Part shown: one piece after another, positions 1 through 8,148 of the stretch
Position numbering within the stretch: position 1 is the stretch's first letter
Layout: each line of letters begins with the position of its first letter
From: Candidatus Eremiobacterota bacterium
GTDB lineage: Bacteria; Vulcanimicrobiota; Vulcanimicrobiia; Vulcanimicrobiales; Vulcanimicrobiaceae
Reading direction: 5' to 3'
DNA: 64,000 nucleotides
Assembly: GCA_019240525.1 (NCBI GenBank)
Contig: JAFAYE010000001.1
Span: 1,213,300 to 1,277,299, forward strand
Notes under the pieces: generated by a model
Databases searched by the model: none
Told to the model about the DNA's origin: nothing
Seen by the model: only the letters and a program-made list of their open reading frames with translations
Made by a program: the position numbers and the translations under genes

Positions 1-1770
1 GGTCGGCGTCCAGACGAAGCCGGCACGCGGATCGAAACTGTGCCCGAAGGTGCTGAAATCGCTATCGTAGGCAGCCAACGAATAGTGAATGTGACTCGTC
101 GGATCGCCGTTGTAGCGAAGCACGGCCGAACGCTCCGTTTGCGCCAGCGGAAAGGTCTGTACCGGGGGGATCCCGTCAGGATTGAAAACGCCGTTCGAAA
201 TCTGATCGGCAGGCATTGGAGTGTTGTTCGCACCAAACGGATTGCCGATTCGCCGAGCCTGCGCTGTGACCTGACTCTGAACGTAGTTTGTCGTGAGGTT
301 CTCGGTCTCGACGTCGTACTTGAACGACAGCATTCCGCTCGTAAAGTGATGGTCGAGTTCGAGCCAATCGTCGCCGAGCAGGTCGCGTTGATTGTAGAGA
401 TATGGCTGCGTTTCGGCCCCCGCGCCGGAGACCGACTGCGATGCGACGGTCGTCAAGTGACTGAATTGAAAGAGCGTCGCGGGCGCGCCGTTGACCAGTT
501 CGCCGCCCAACGGCAACTGCGTGTCGAGCCCGAGGTTGGACTGATGCGAGCCCAGCAGCGTGCCTGCGAAACTTTGATAACCGCCGCTCGGATTCTGATC
601 GAGCGGCGAGAGCGCGCCTCCCAGATGCACCGCGTCGTCTCCGCCACCGCCGGCGAAACCGGGCGGAGTGTAGTTGGTCAGCAACGAGGATTCGTCTTTG
701 CTCACGGCCTGATTGCGAAAATCGAGCTGGACGTAACCGTATCCATCCGGACCGCCGAGCTGATAACGCAACTTGCCGAGAATCGACGAACCGTACGAAC
801 CGCTGCCGACGTTTTGCGGCGTCTCGTCGTTGGCCGGCGGAGCAACGCCTGGCGGCGGTGCGAGGATCGTCTGGTTCACCGATCCGGCCGAGCTGGTGGC
901 GTGAAGCGAGAACGCATAGCCGATTCGATCGTCGGTGCCCGTTGTTTGAATGGTCTCGCCGTACGTTCCATACGAACCCCCGAAGATGCGCAGCAACGAT
1001 TGGGGCGCGATCGTCGGCTGCAGTGTCAAGATGTTAATGCCGCCGCCGATCGTGTTCGGACCGATGAGCGACGACGGAGCGATGCCGTAAAGCACCTGCA
1101 CTTCTTGCAACGCGGCCGGGTCGAGCAGTGACAAATCGAAGTCACCGGTGTTTCCGTTGTTCATCTGATGACCATCGATGTCGACCAACGTCTCGGTGGG
1201 GTCGGGGCCGCGCACGGCAAAGGCCACCGTCGCATTACTGCCACCTCCCAGCGGGAGAACCGGCGTTACCGAAAGCTGTGGCCAAACCATCGAAGCGACA
1301 CTCGTGGTTCCGGCCGCCGCGGCGCTCTGCGCGCTCAGTGTCGTGCTCGGCGCCGATGCGGTCGAAACGGTTTCACCGGCCGACGCGCGCACTTGGCCGA
1401 TGACCGTCAGCGAGTTCGTCGTCGCCGGCGAGAGGCTGATCGTCAAAATCGAATTGTTCTGATCGACGGTCACCGTGCGCTGGGAGATCGCTTGATAGCC
1501 TGGGGCTGCGGCGTGCAGCGCGTAGGTACCGGCGCGAACCGACTGAATGATGAAGCGTCCGCGAGCGTCAGTGCGCGCGCTTTTCGACGCGCCGCCGGAG
1601 GAAAGCACCACCGAAGCTCCGGCGATCGGCGTGCCATCGTTGGCCGTGACGCTGCCGGTGACGTCGGGGGCGGTGTTCTGCGCGGTCGCAATTACCGTCG
1701 GCGGGATCGAGAACGCGAGTAGGAGCGCGAACGATACGCACGCGCGCACGCATGCGATACGATAGACCAT
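1..1770 (-). CDS. TonB-dependent receptor with CarboxypepD_reg-like N-terminus, partial at window edge
   Basis: An outer-membrane beta-barrel receptor that would import a ligand using TonB energy. The reading frame is open from ATG at 1770 to the left edge, so the C-terminus is missing. The N-terminus has a hydrophobic signal peptide of about 30 residues. It is followed by a carboxypeptidase-regulatory-like beta-sandwich (VTGSVTANDGTPIAGASVVL, then DARGRFIIQSVRAGTYAL) and by a plug-like segment (AFAVRGPDPTETLVDIDG, then LQEVQVLYGI). The last visible residues read DPRAGFVWTP, typical of the barrel. A Shine-Dalgarno AGGAGG (1777-1782) lies 6 nt before the start. The 215-aa membrane-protein gene is 37 bp upstream on the same strand, so the two are probably co-transcribed. 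The ligand cannot be told from the sequence. Confidence 0.93.
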   Translation of the reverse strand, partial: MVYRIACVRACVSFALLLAFSIPPTVIATAQNTAPDVTGSVTANDGTPIAGASVVLSSGGASKSARTDARGRFIIQSVRAGTYALHAAAPGYQAISQRTVTVDQNNSILTISLSPATTNSLTVIGQVRASAGETVSTASAPSTTLSAQSAAAAGTTSVASMVWPQLSVTPVLPLGGGSNATVAFAVRGPDPTETLVDIDGHQMNNGNTGDFDLSLLDPAALQEVQVLYGIAPSSLIGPNTIGGGINILTLQPTIAPQSLLRIFGGSYGTYGETIQTTGTDDRIGYAFSLHATSSAGSVNQTILAPPPGVAPPANDETPQNVGSGSYGSSILGKLRYQLGGPDGYGYVQLDFRNQAVSKDESSLLTNYTPPGFAGGGGDDAVHLGGALSPLDQNPSGGYQSFAGTLLGSHQSNLGLDTQLPLGGELVNGAPATLFQFSHLTTVASQSVSGAGAETQPYLYNQRDLLGDDWLELDHHFTSGMLSFKYDVETENLTTNYVQSQVTAQARRIGNPFGANNTPMPADQISNGVFNPDGIPPVQTFPLAQTERSAVLRYNGDPTSHIHYSLAAYDSDFSTFGHSFDPRAGFVWTPT

Positions 1771-1807
1771 GGAGAGCCTCCTGAAGACGAGCTAGGGTTA
1801 CGAGAAG

Positions 1808-2455
1808 CTAACCGAAGCTGTAAACAGGAGGTCCGCGTTTGGCGAGGCGCAGCGCGTTGGGCGTGCAACGACTGCGCAGAGTAAAGGTCTGCCGAAGATC
1901 GTGGTAGCGGCTCGCGCAAACCGCACTGCGCAAAGGACGCAGCAACGTCTCGACGATCGTTACGATCGAGTCGCGATAGGAAATGAGCCATCGGGCTACG
2001 ACGCAGACGGCGAGTGCTACGAGCGCGGCACAGATCAGCGTGATCGCCAGCCCAAGAACGATCGAACCACCGAAAGCGTCGCCGAGTCGCCGTACGGGCT
2101 CACCATCCAGGCGACCGTCGAAGAACTCCATCGCCGGAACGATGGCCGAACTGGTGAGCATTGCCGCGGCGATCGTGCCGACGGTTTCGCGCAACCGCAG
2201 AACCGGCCGCATCAGGCGAGTTCGATTCGCCGCCGCGATTTCGCAGCAGATTCGCAAGCCCCGCGCGGCCAAAAAGGCCGCCGCTATGAAGGCGAGCGCC
2301 GCCAACGCTTCGCGTGACCCGTGACGAAGATGATCGTAGCTGTCGCGCGGGAGCGCGTAATCGCCAACGACGTCAATCGCGCAATGCGCGAGCGCCGCAC
2401 CGGCGGTCGCCGCACAAACAACGAGTGAAATCAGCGTTCGAAAACCGACGCGCAC
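1808..2455 (-). CDS. Hypothetical multi-pass membrane protein upstream of TonB receptor
   Basis: I do not recognise this 215-aa protein. It has about four hydrophobic segments: residues ~5-30, ~50-68, ~92-112 and ~128-158 (the last contains VLGLAITLICAALVALAVCVVA). The C-terminus is basic and Cys-containing and ends in a KRGPP-type tail. Small membrane proteins with such tails are often encoded just upstream of TonB receptors; that link is from general recollection. The start used is GTG at 2455. An AGGAGG-like site sits about 30 nt further upstream, so the true start is uncertain. The 37 bp gap to the receptor gene suggests one transcript. Confidence 0.6.
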   Translation of the reverse strand: MRVGFRTLISLVVCAATAGAALAHCAIDVVGDYALPRDSYDHLRHGSREALAALAFIAAAFLAARGLRICCEIAAANRTRLMRPVLRLRETVGTIAAAMLTSSAIVPAMEFFDGRLDGEPVRRLGDAFGGSIVLGLAITLICAALVALAVCVVARWLISYRDSIVTIVETLLRPLRSAVCASRYHDLRQTFTLRSRCTPNALRLAKRGPPVYSFG

Positions 2456-2489
2456 GCCCGGCGAGTTCGACGGGTCGGGAGGCCCTCCT

Positions 2490-2524
2490 GGAAAAGCAAA
2501 GGACCGATCGTTCGATCGGTCCTT
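2490..2524 (-). terminator. Intrinsic terminator after the 133-aa exported-protein gene
   Basis: A perfect 11-bp inverted repeat (arms 2499-2509 and 2514-2524, 4-nt loop) lies 20 bp downstream of the stop at 2544. Read on the minus strand, the stem is followed by a T-rich run (TTTGCTTTT). This fits a rho-independent terminator that separates this gene from the membrane-protein/TonB pair. Confidence 0.65.
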
Positions 2525-2543
2525 GGTTGTGCTGCTTTTGCGG

Positions 2544-2945
2544 TTAGTGGCTCGACGGAGCCATCCACATCGTTCCGCCGGCCCACTTCACTTCGACCGG
2601 GGCGCACATTGTGGTCTGCGCTCCGGCATAGGTGACGTCGTTATAGAGCGTCAGTTTGTGACTGATGGTCGCTCCGGGCGAGAACGTTCCCACGTCGGTA
2701 ACGCGACGAAGATAGTGGCTCGATGCATTGCGATAGCCGACGGCAAAGGTAATGCTCGCGGCCGTGCGGCGTCCGAGGACCACGTAAACGATGTTCGTGC
2801 CGCCGGCCATGTGGCTCATCGGCTTGGGCTTGGCGATGGTGCAGCTCTTGATAAGAATCGGCGCGGCGGCGCGGGCCGGTCCCATCGATGCCAGTGCCGC
2901 GGAAATACCGATAACGGCAACGGCAATCAGGCGGATAGCTTTCAT
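2544..2945 (-). CDS. Small secreted protein of unknown function
   Basis: A 133-aa protein with a clear Sec signal peptide (MKAIRLIAVAVIGISAALA, with an A-R-A-A cleavage region near residue 27). The mature part is beta-rich with two Cys residues, one near the N-terminus (IKSCTIAKPKP) and one near the C-terminus (TTMCAPVEVKW), possibly a disulfide. The family is not recognised; it looks like a small periplasmic or secreted beta-sandwich. The start at 2945 was chosen over longer in-frame options because it gives the signal peptide and has AGGAGA about 8 nt upstream. A strong hairpin terminator follows the stop. Confidence 0.8.
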   Translation of the reverse strand: MKAIRLIAVAVIGISAALASMGPARAAAPILIKSCTIAKPKPMSHMAGGTNIVYVVLGRRTAASITFAVGYRNASSHYLRRVTDVGTFSPGATISHKLTLYNDVTYAGAQTTMCAPVEVKWAGGTMWMAPSSH

Positions 2946-3091
2946 GCGGTTCTTTCTCCTGGAGTTTACGAAGTAAGCAGGAGGCAGCTTTCCTTTCGAA
3001 AGAAACGCTTCCCTGCCGGCCGGGGCCCGTACGTTCGTGGGTATAGTACCGACAAATGCACGGAATTTCATCAAGCCTCGGCGATCGGCCG

Positions 3092-3238
3092 CTACCCGAA
3101 GACGAAGAAAGCATCGCTCCCGATATAGCACCACGTCGCGATTTGCCGCTCGAGCCGGCTGATGCCATCGTTGCCGATCGCGACCGCTATGGCGATGACA
3201 GCGCGAATCCCAACCGCGAGGACCAAGAAGACGTTCAT
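3092..3238 (-). CDS. Possible 48-aa hydrophobic mini-protein
   Basis: A short frame on the strand opposite the 5' end of the permease gene. It would encode MNVFLVLAVGIRAVIAIAVA followed by an amphipathic stretch and a second hydrophobic end (IATWCYIGSDAFFVFG), which looks like a two-helix membrane mini-protein. The composition is more protein-like than the permease frame over the same bases. There is no good ribosome binding site and no family match from memory, so this is tentative. If real, the permease must start further downstream. Confidence 0.25.
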   Translation of the reverse strand: MNVFLVLAVGIRAVIAIAVAIGNDGISRLERQIATWCYIGSDAFFVFG

Positions 3239-4787
3239 CGCGGCACGGCCGACGACATCGTCTAGGAAACAATTCCCGGAGAGCCGATTTTCGCTCTTCC
3301 GAAACGTTAAACCGCTCGCAACCATCCTCGTCGAAGGGGCCGACGCGAAGCATGGGCTGAAGCGTTCGCTTGGGCGATGGTCGCTCACCGCGATGGGGAT
3401 CGGTTGCATCATCGGCACCGGCATCTTCGTGCTAACCGGCGTTGCGTCGGCCACTCGCGCCGGGCCTGCGCTGACCGTTTCGTTTGTGATTGCCGGCTTC
3501 GTAAGTATCCTCGCCGCGTTTTGCTATGCGGAAGTTTCGAGCAAGATTCCCATCGCCGGCAGCGCGTACACGTATACGTATGCGACCGTCGGCGAGCTAT
3601 TGGCGTGGATCGTCGGCTGGGGATTGGTCTTCGAATACGCGCTCGGCGCCGCAACGGTCAGCGTCGGCTGGTCGGGATATTTCACGTTCATCCTTCACGC
3701 GCTCTTCAATATTGACATTCCTCAAGCATGGCAGCACAGCCATTGGGACATGACTCCCGGCATCGCCAACGTTCCGGCGGCAGCCATCATTCTTTTGATT
3801 ACGGCGCTCCTCGTGCGCGGCACCAAAGAGTCGGGAACCGTTAACGCCGTCATCGTCACGATCAAGATTGCCATCGTTCTCTTTTTCATCGCGATCGGCG
3901 CGAGCCACGTCAACTATGCGAACTTTCACCTTCCCGCGGGCCCGCAAACGGCGGGCGGCGGCTATTTCCCCTTCGGCTGGGCTGGAGTCATCGGCGGAGC
4001 GGCGTTTATGTTCTTCGCCTACATCGGCTTCGACGCCATTTCTACCGCCGCGGAGGAAGCACGCAATCCGAGCAAAGATTTGCCGTTCGCCATCATGGTC
4101 AGCCTCACGATCTGCACGGCACTGTACATCATCGTTGCGGCGATTCTCGATGGAATCGTGCCGTTCTATAAGCTTAACGTCGCATTTCCCGTGGCCTTTG
4201 CGATGAACTATGTCGGCATGGCGTGGGCAGGCATCATCGTTTCCTTCGGGGCAATCGCCGGGCTCACGACGGTCATGCTCGTCCAGATGTTCGGGCAGAC
4301 GCGAGTCTTCTATGCGATGTCGCGCGACGGGTTGATTCCCTCGAGTTTTGTTCGGCTGCACCCACGGTGGCGCACACCCTTCTTTTCGCAGATCTTCTTC
4401 GGGATTCTCATCGCCATTGCCGGCGCGTTCTTTCCGATCGGCATCCTGGGCTCCGCGACCAACATGGGTACCTTGATGGCCTTCGTTCTGGTTGCCGTTG
4501 CTGTGCCGGTGCTGCGCAAACGCCATCCTGAGCTGCGCGGAACTTTCGCGGTGCCGTTTGGCACCTACGTCATTCCCGTGCTAACTGCGATTTCGGCCCT
4601 GTTCTTGATCTATTTCTTAAAGGTCGGCAATCCGTTAGTATGGGGATTTTTTCCGCTGGTCTGGCTTGCATTCTTGATCTGGCTCGTCGCCGGCCTCATC
4701 TTCTACGTTTTTTATGGACGTTATCGCAGCGCGGTCGCATTACAGCGAGCGGAAGGCATCGCACCAATACAGCCGCGGGTGAACTAA
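3162..4787 (+). CDS. APC-family amino acid permease
   Basis: A 12-helix amino acid transporter of the APC superfamily, cationic amino acid/YfnA-like. Evidence is the N-terminal GIGCIIGTGIFVLTG substrate-binding helix break, the KIPIAGSAYTYTYATVGE motif, FFAYIGFDAISTAAEEARNP, and continuous hydrophobic segments to the C-terminus. Homology begins only at about base 3288 (SLFRNVKPLATIL, then HGLKRSLGRWSL). The preceding ~42 residues from the ATG at 3162 look like non-coding translation. No ATG, GTG or TTG lies where homologues start (the codon there is TTT), so the start is unresolved. The function is confident; the substrate is unknown. Confidence 0.92.
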   Translation: MPSLPIATAMAMTARIPTARTKKTFIAARPTTSSRKQFPESRFSLFRNVKPLATILVEGADAKHGLKRSLGRWSLTAMGIGCIIGTGIFVLTGVASATRAGPALTVSFVIAGFVSILAAFCYAEVSSKIPIAGSAYTYTYATVGELLAWIVGWGLVFEYALGAATVSVGWSGYFTFILHALFNIDIPQAWQHSHWDMTPGIANVPAAAIILLITALLVRGTKESGTVNAVIVTIKIAIVLFFIAIGASHVNYANFHLPAGPQTAGGGYFPFGWAGVIGGAAFMFFAYIGFDAISTAAEEARNPSKDLPFAIMVSLTICTALYIIVAAILDGIVPFYKLNVAFPVAFAMNYVGMAWAGIIVSFGAIAGLTTVMLVQMFGQTRVFYAMSRDGLIPSSFVRLHPRWRTPFFSQIFFGILIAIAGAFFPIGILGSATNMGTLMAFVLVAVAVPVLRKRHPELRGTFAVPFGTYVIPVLTAISALFLIYFLKVGNPLVWGFFPLVWLAFLIWLVAGLIFYVFYGRYRSAVALQRAEGIAPIQPRVN

Positions 4788-4788
4788 G

Positions 4789-6516
4789 TTAGCGCATCGC
4801 CCAGTTCGGATCTTTTTCGCACGGCAGCGGTCCGGGCCGGCCAACGCTCCGCGTTGGGTAATCGGCATACGTCGCCGATTTGAGATACTCAATGATTGCG
4901 TATTTCTCATCATCGGAGAGCGCGCGTCCGATACGGCCGCGACGCGTGCGATCGTTGGTGAACCAGTGCCCGGCATTGCTATTGCCGGTCAGCGATGCGT
5001 CAAAGAGCCTATCGCCGGGACCTGAACTCTGCATGAAGCCGAGCTTCTGCGGGTCGAGTTCGCGCGAGCCGAACCAGAAACGCGACGGTCGGGTTTCGCT
5101 CAGCAGATCGTAGACGGTCGGCACCGAGCCGTTGTGGAGAAACGGCGCGGTTGCCCATACGCCGACGAGTGGACGCGCCTTGTAGCCGCACGGCGCGGGA
5201 AACGCATTCCCCTCGCGGCCAAGGCCATCGTACAGCGGCCATTGCGATTTTGGAATGCCGGCATCCTTATAGGCCTGCTCCTTCACGTGGGTCACGACGT
5301 AACTTAGGCCAACGTTCGCGCGCACCGACGCCCCCAGACCAAGCTTCGTCGCGTCGTACGTATTCCGGGCATAATCGGTGGCTTGATTCGGATCGGTACC
5401 GATGCGGTCGAGCGCAAGCACCGGCACGTGCCATTCGACCGGCTTCGTACCCTCGATCACCTGAACGCCGTGACACATCGCGCAATTCGCCGCAAAGAGC
5501 ACGCGCCCGCGCTCGGCTTTGGCACGATCGATCGGCCCGAAGGCCGCGCTCCAAACCGGCGGCCGCAGCGTGCTCAGCGCATTCTCCATCCAGTAAAGGC
5601 TCTCGATGCGCGTCGAACTTTTCCAGCGCAGCGGTTCGGGATTGAGATTGCCGCGCGCGTCGATGAAGTTGGTCTGCACGCCGACGCCGAGCGCCTCACC
5701 CACGTTGCGATCCATCGGTTGGCGCAACGACGCGTTGTACTGCACCCAATCGAGACGCGTGATGTCCCACAGGTACGGAAAATCTACCGGCGCGCTCCCT
5801 GCCTTCGCATTGTGCGGGACGCCGAGATCGAGCGCGAAGACGGTCGACCCGATGGCGTTGAGCGCATCGAGGCGTCCTGGTCCGGTCGGCGTCGAGCGCA
5901 GCGCAAACTCGGGCGTCATGCGATCGGTAGACGCGCTGGGCTCGAGTTCGGCCAACGCGGAAGCGAGTTGGGCGGCCGTCAAGCCGAGCTTGACGGTTTC
6001 TTGAACGAAAGCCGCATGGCGGACAGGATCTTTCGCGGTCGTCAGGAGCGCCTGGCGCATTTCGGTACGAAACTCGTTGATGTCGGCGCCGGCTTGGCCG
6101 CCGTCGATGCGGTAGCTCACCCCGCGGTACTGAATCTGCGCCGTATGGCAAGCCGCGCAGGTGAAGCCGGCCATAGCCACGCCCGTCGCGGCATCACGAT
6201 CGATCGTGAAGCCGACGGGCCAACCGTAGGGATTCGCCGCATCCATGCGATTCTCGTCGACGATGAAACCGAGGCGTCGCATATTCGGGGGCGCCATGAA
6301 TCGGTCGCCCGACGGCGAGCGCAGCGCTTCGAGAATCGCTGCAGGTATAAATCGCGTTCCCTGCGACTCGTAGTAGTACCGATGGCGCGTCGCCGCGCTC
6401 CAGCCTTGATCGAGCCACGTGACCGACGTGGTCTGCGCGCGCGTCAGCGCGACGACCGTGGCGAGCATCCCCGCAGCGAGCAACGCGATTGAAGCGACGC
6501 GTCCGATATACGACAT
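4789..6516 (-). CDS. Exported di-heme c-type cytochrome (RoxA/CcpA-like)
   Basis: A periplasmic cytochrome of about 575 aa with two CxxCH heme sites: CAACH around residue 120 and CAMCH in the middle of the protein. The C-terminal APFLHNGSVPTVYDLL block is typical of the RoxA/RoxB and di-heme cytochrome c peroxidase superfamily. These enzymes act as rubber/isoprenoid oxygenases or peroxidases, and the sequence alone does not say which. The start at 6516 was chosen over one 19 codons upstream because it gives a clean signal peptide (MSYIGRVASIALLAAGMLA) and has AAGGG about 8 nt upstream. It is convergent with the permease gene, with 1 bp between their stops. Confidence 0.9.
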   Translation of the reverse strand: MSYIGRVASIALLAAGMLATVVALTRAQTTSVTWLDQGWSAATRHRYYYESQGTRFIPAAILEALRSPSGDRFMAPPNMRRLGFIVDENRMDAANPYGWPVGFTIDRDAATGVAMAGFTCAACHTAQIQYRGVSYRIDGGQAGADINEFRTEMRQALLTTAKDPVRHAAFVQETVKLGLTAAQLASALAELEPSASTDRMTPEFALRSTPTGPGRLDALNAIGSTVFALDLGVPHNAKAGSAPVDFPYLWDITRLDWVQYNASLRQPMDRNVGEALGVGVQTNFIDARGNLNPEPLRWKSSTRIESLYWMENALSTLRPPVWSAAFGPIDRAKAERGRVLFAANCAMCHGVQVIEGTKPVEWHVPVLALDRIGTDPNQATDYARNTYDATKLGLGASVRANVGLSYVVTHVKEQAYKDAGIPKSQWPLYDGLGREGNAFPAPCGYKARPLVGVWATAPFLHNGSVPTVYDLLSETRPSRFWFGSRELDPQKLGFMQSSGPGDRLFDASLTGNSNAGHWFTNDRTRRGRIGRALSDDEKYAIIEYLKSATYADYPTRSVGRPGPLPCEKDPNWAMR

Positions 6517-6813
6517 TGCCGAACCCTTCGGGTTCGATGCCAAAACGACTTGTTGAGGGGACCCGGCCTGCATGCTTCAGAGCCGAACATGAGTACCACC
6601 GCCTGGCGCGCGGTGATCCTGACGTGTGCGCCATCGCAGCGATTCGCGCCGTCGCTGAGTTTTTCAGGACCCGACGTTCGATGCGCGCAGAGCGCGGGCG
6701 CTTTCTGAACCCTGTTTTCGGCGTTGGGTTCGGGCTATAAAGTGGTGTTTCCACGCATATGCCGGTTGCGTTGATGAGTGCATCCTGATCGTTAAGAAAG
6801 GAGCAAATCATCA
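6517..6813. other. Intergenic region between divergent genes
   Basis: This 297-bp stretch separates the divergent cytochrome and GloVer-protein genes and must hold both promoters. The right end carries the AAAGGAG ribosome binding site (6797-6803) of the GloVer gene. I see no RNA gene, repeat or convincing ORF in it. Confidence 0.6.
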
Positions 6814-8100
6814 ATGAACACCTGGAACAGGACAGCACTTCTCGGCTTCGTCGGCTTCGCCGGCCTCGCCGGCTGCGCGGGGGCAGGGATGGCACCAAAT
6901 CCCGACGGCGCCGGCTTCTCGGCGCTGCCAAGTCTACGGAGCGGGGGCGCACCGTTGCATCAGGCCAAGCCGCTGACCTCGAGCGGCAACAGCCCCCAGA
7001 GCATCTACGTCTTCGAGGGCCAGCCCGACGGCGGGACCCCGGATGCCGGTGTGATCAACAACGGCAACACCTTGTACGGAACCACCTATCAAGGCGGCAC
7101 GAACAATCTCGGGACAGTTTTTTCGGTGACGACCGGCGGCAGCGAGCAGATCCTCCATAGTTTCGCCGCCACCGATGGCGCAAAGCCGCAAGGGTCGCTG
7201 CTCGATGTGAAGGGCACGCTCTACGGCACGGCCTCAGCGGGGGCGAACAGTGTCGACACCTATGGGAATGTCTTCTCGATCACTCCCTCCGGAAGCTTCA
7301 AGGTCGTCTACGCATTCAAGGAGAGCCCGGATGGCGCGTTCCCGGCGTCGAGCTTGATTGAGTATAAGGGCGCGCTCTACGGCACTACCGAGGACGGCGG
7401 CACCGTCGGTTACGGCACTGTCTTCAAGATCCAGCTTAAGGGCAAGAGCGCCGGTCAGGAAAGCGTTATCTACAGTTTCAAGGGCGGCCCCGGCAGCGGT
7501 CCCGACGGCGCAGTTCCGAAGTCGGCACTCGTCCACGTCGGGAACGCCTTTTACGGTACCACGTACTCAGGCGGCGCGAATGGTGGTGGCACCGTCTTCA
7601 AAGTGACAGAATCCGGCACCGAAACAGTGCTGCACAGCTTCGCGGGTACTTGTTCGGCGGCGACCGACGGCACTGAGCCAACTGGCGGGTTGCTCTATTA
7701 CAAAGGCACGTTCTACGGAACGACGTATTGCGGCGGAGCAAATGGACAAGGCACGACGTTCTCGATTACCAAGGCCGGTAAAGAGAAAGTGCTGGATTCA
7801 TTTTATATCACAACCAAGGCACCCTATGTCGGCGTACACCCGATGGCGCCACTCACCAACATCGGCGGCACGATATATGGCACGACGACAGGCTCTTGGC
7901 CGGAGGGCAGTGGCATCGTCTTTACGATGACGCCGTCCGGTACCCTGACGACCGTCGGTGTCTTTTGTCGAGGCACCGCACAAGGGTGCCCGGAGACTCC
8001 GTGGAGCGACCCCATCGAGGTCGGCAACACCCTCTACGGAACGAGCGTCGGCAACGGTGGAAGTCACGGTCTGGGAACGGTCTGGGCGCTAGCCCCCTAA
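6814..8100 (+). CDS. GloVer tandem-repeat lipoprotein
   Basis: A 428-aa exported protein. The N-terminus is a lipoprotein signal (GFVGFAGLAGC, lipobox LAGC at residues ~20-23), so the protein is probably membrane-anchored. The rest is seven repeats of about 50 residues. Each has a core of (L/F/I)YGT, a Gly-rich turn and G-T/I-V-F, for example LYGTTYQGGTNNLGTVFSV. This is the choice-of-anchor GloVer repeat, a beta-propeller-like fold of unknown ligand. AAAGGAG lies 10 nt before the ATG. The gene converges with the LAL regulator (15 bp between the stops). Confidence 0.92.
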   Translation: MNTWNRTALLGFVGFAGLAGCAGAGMAPNPDGAGFSALPSLRSGGAPLHQAKPLTSSGNSPQSIYVFEGQPDGGTPDAGVINNGNTLYGTTYQGGTNNLGTVFSVTTGGSEQILHSFAATDGAKPQGSLLDVKGTLYGTASAGANSVDTYGNVFSITPSGSFKVVYAFKESPDGAFPASSLIEYKGALYGTTEDGGTVGYGTVFKIQLKGKSAGQESVIYSFKGGPGSGPDGAVPKSALVHVGNAFYGTTYSGGANGGGTVFKVTESGTETVLHSFAGTCSAATDGTEPTGGLLYYKGTFYGTTYCGGANGQGTTFSITKAGKEKVLDSFYITTKAPYVGVHPMAPLTNIGGTIYGTTTGSWPEGSGIVFTMTPSGTLTTVGVFCRGTAQGCPETPWSDPIEVGNTLYGTSVGNGGSHGLGTVWALAP

Positions 8101-8108
8101 CCACCAAG

Positions 8109-8148
8109 GTGCAACTTATGGTCGCGCGAGCAGCACTCCAAGTTGCAC
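8109..8148. repeat. 9-bp inverted repeat between convergent genes
   Basis: Perfect arms at 8109-8117 (GTGCAACTT) and 8140-8148, with a 22-nt spacer, lie across the last codons of the LAL regulator and just past the GloVer stop. There is no T-tract on either side. It could be a weak bidirectional terminator or a protein site; the function is unproven. Confidence 0.35.

Noticed and set aside
8109-8148. Rho-independent terminator between the GloVer and LAL genes
   Set aside because: The 9-bp stem has a 22-nt loop and no T-tract on either strand, so it is only listed as an inverted repeat.
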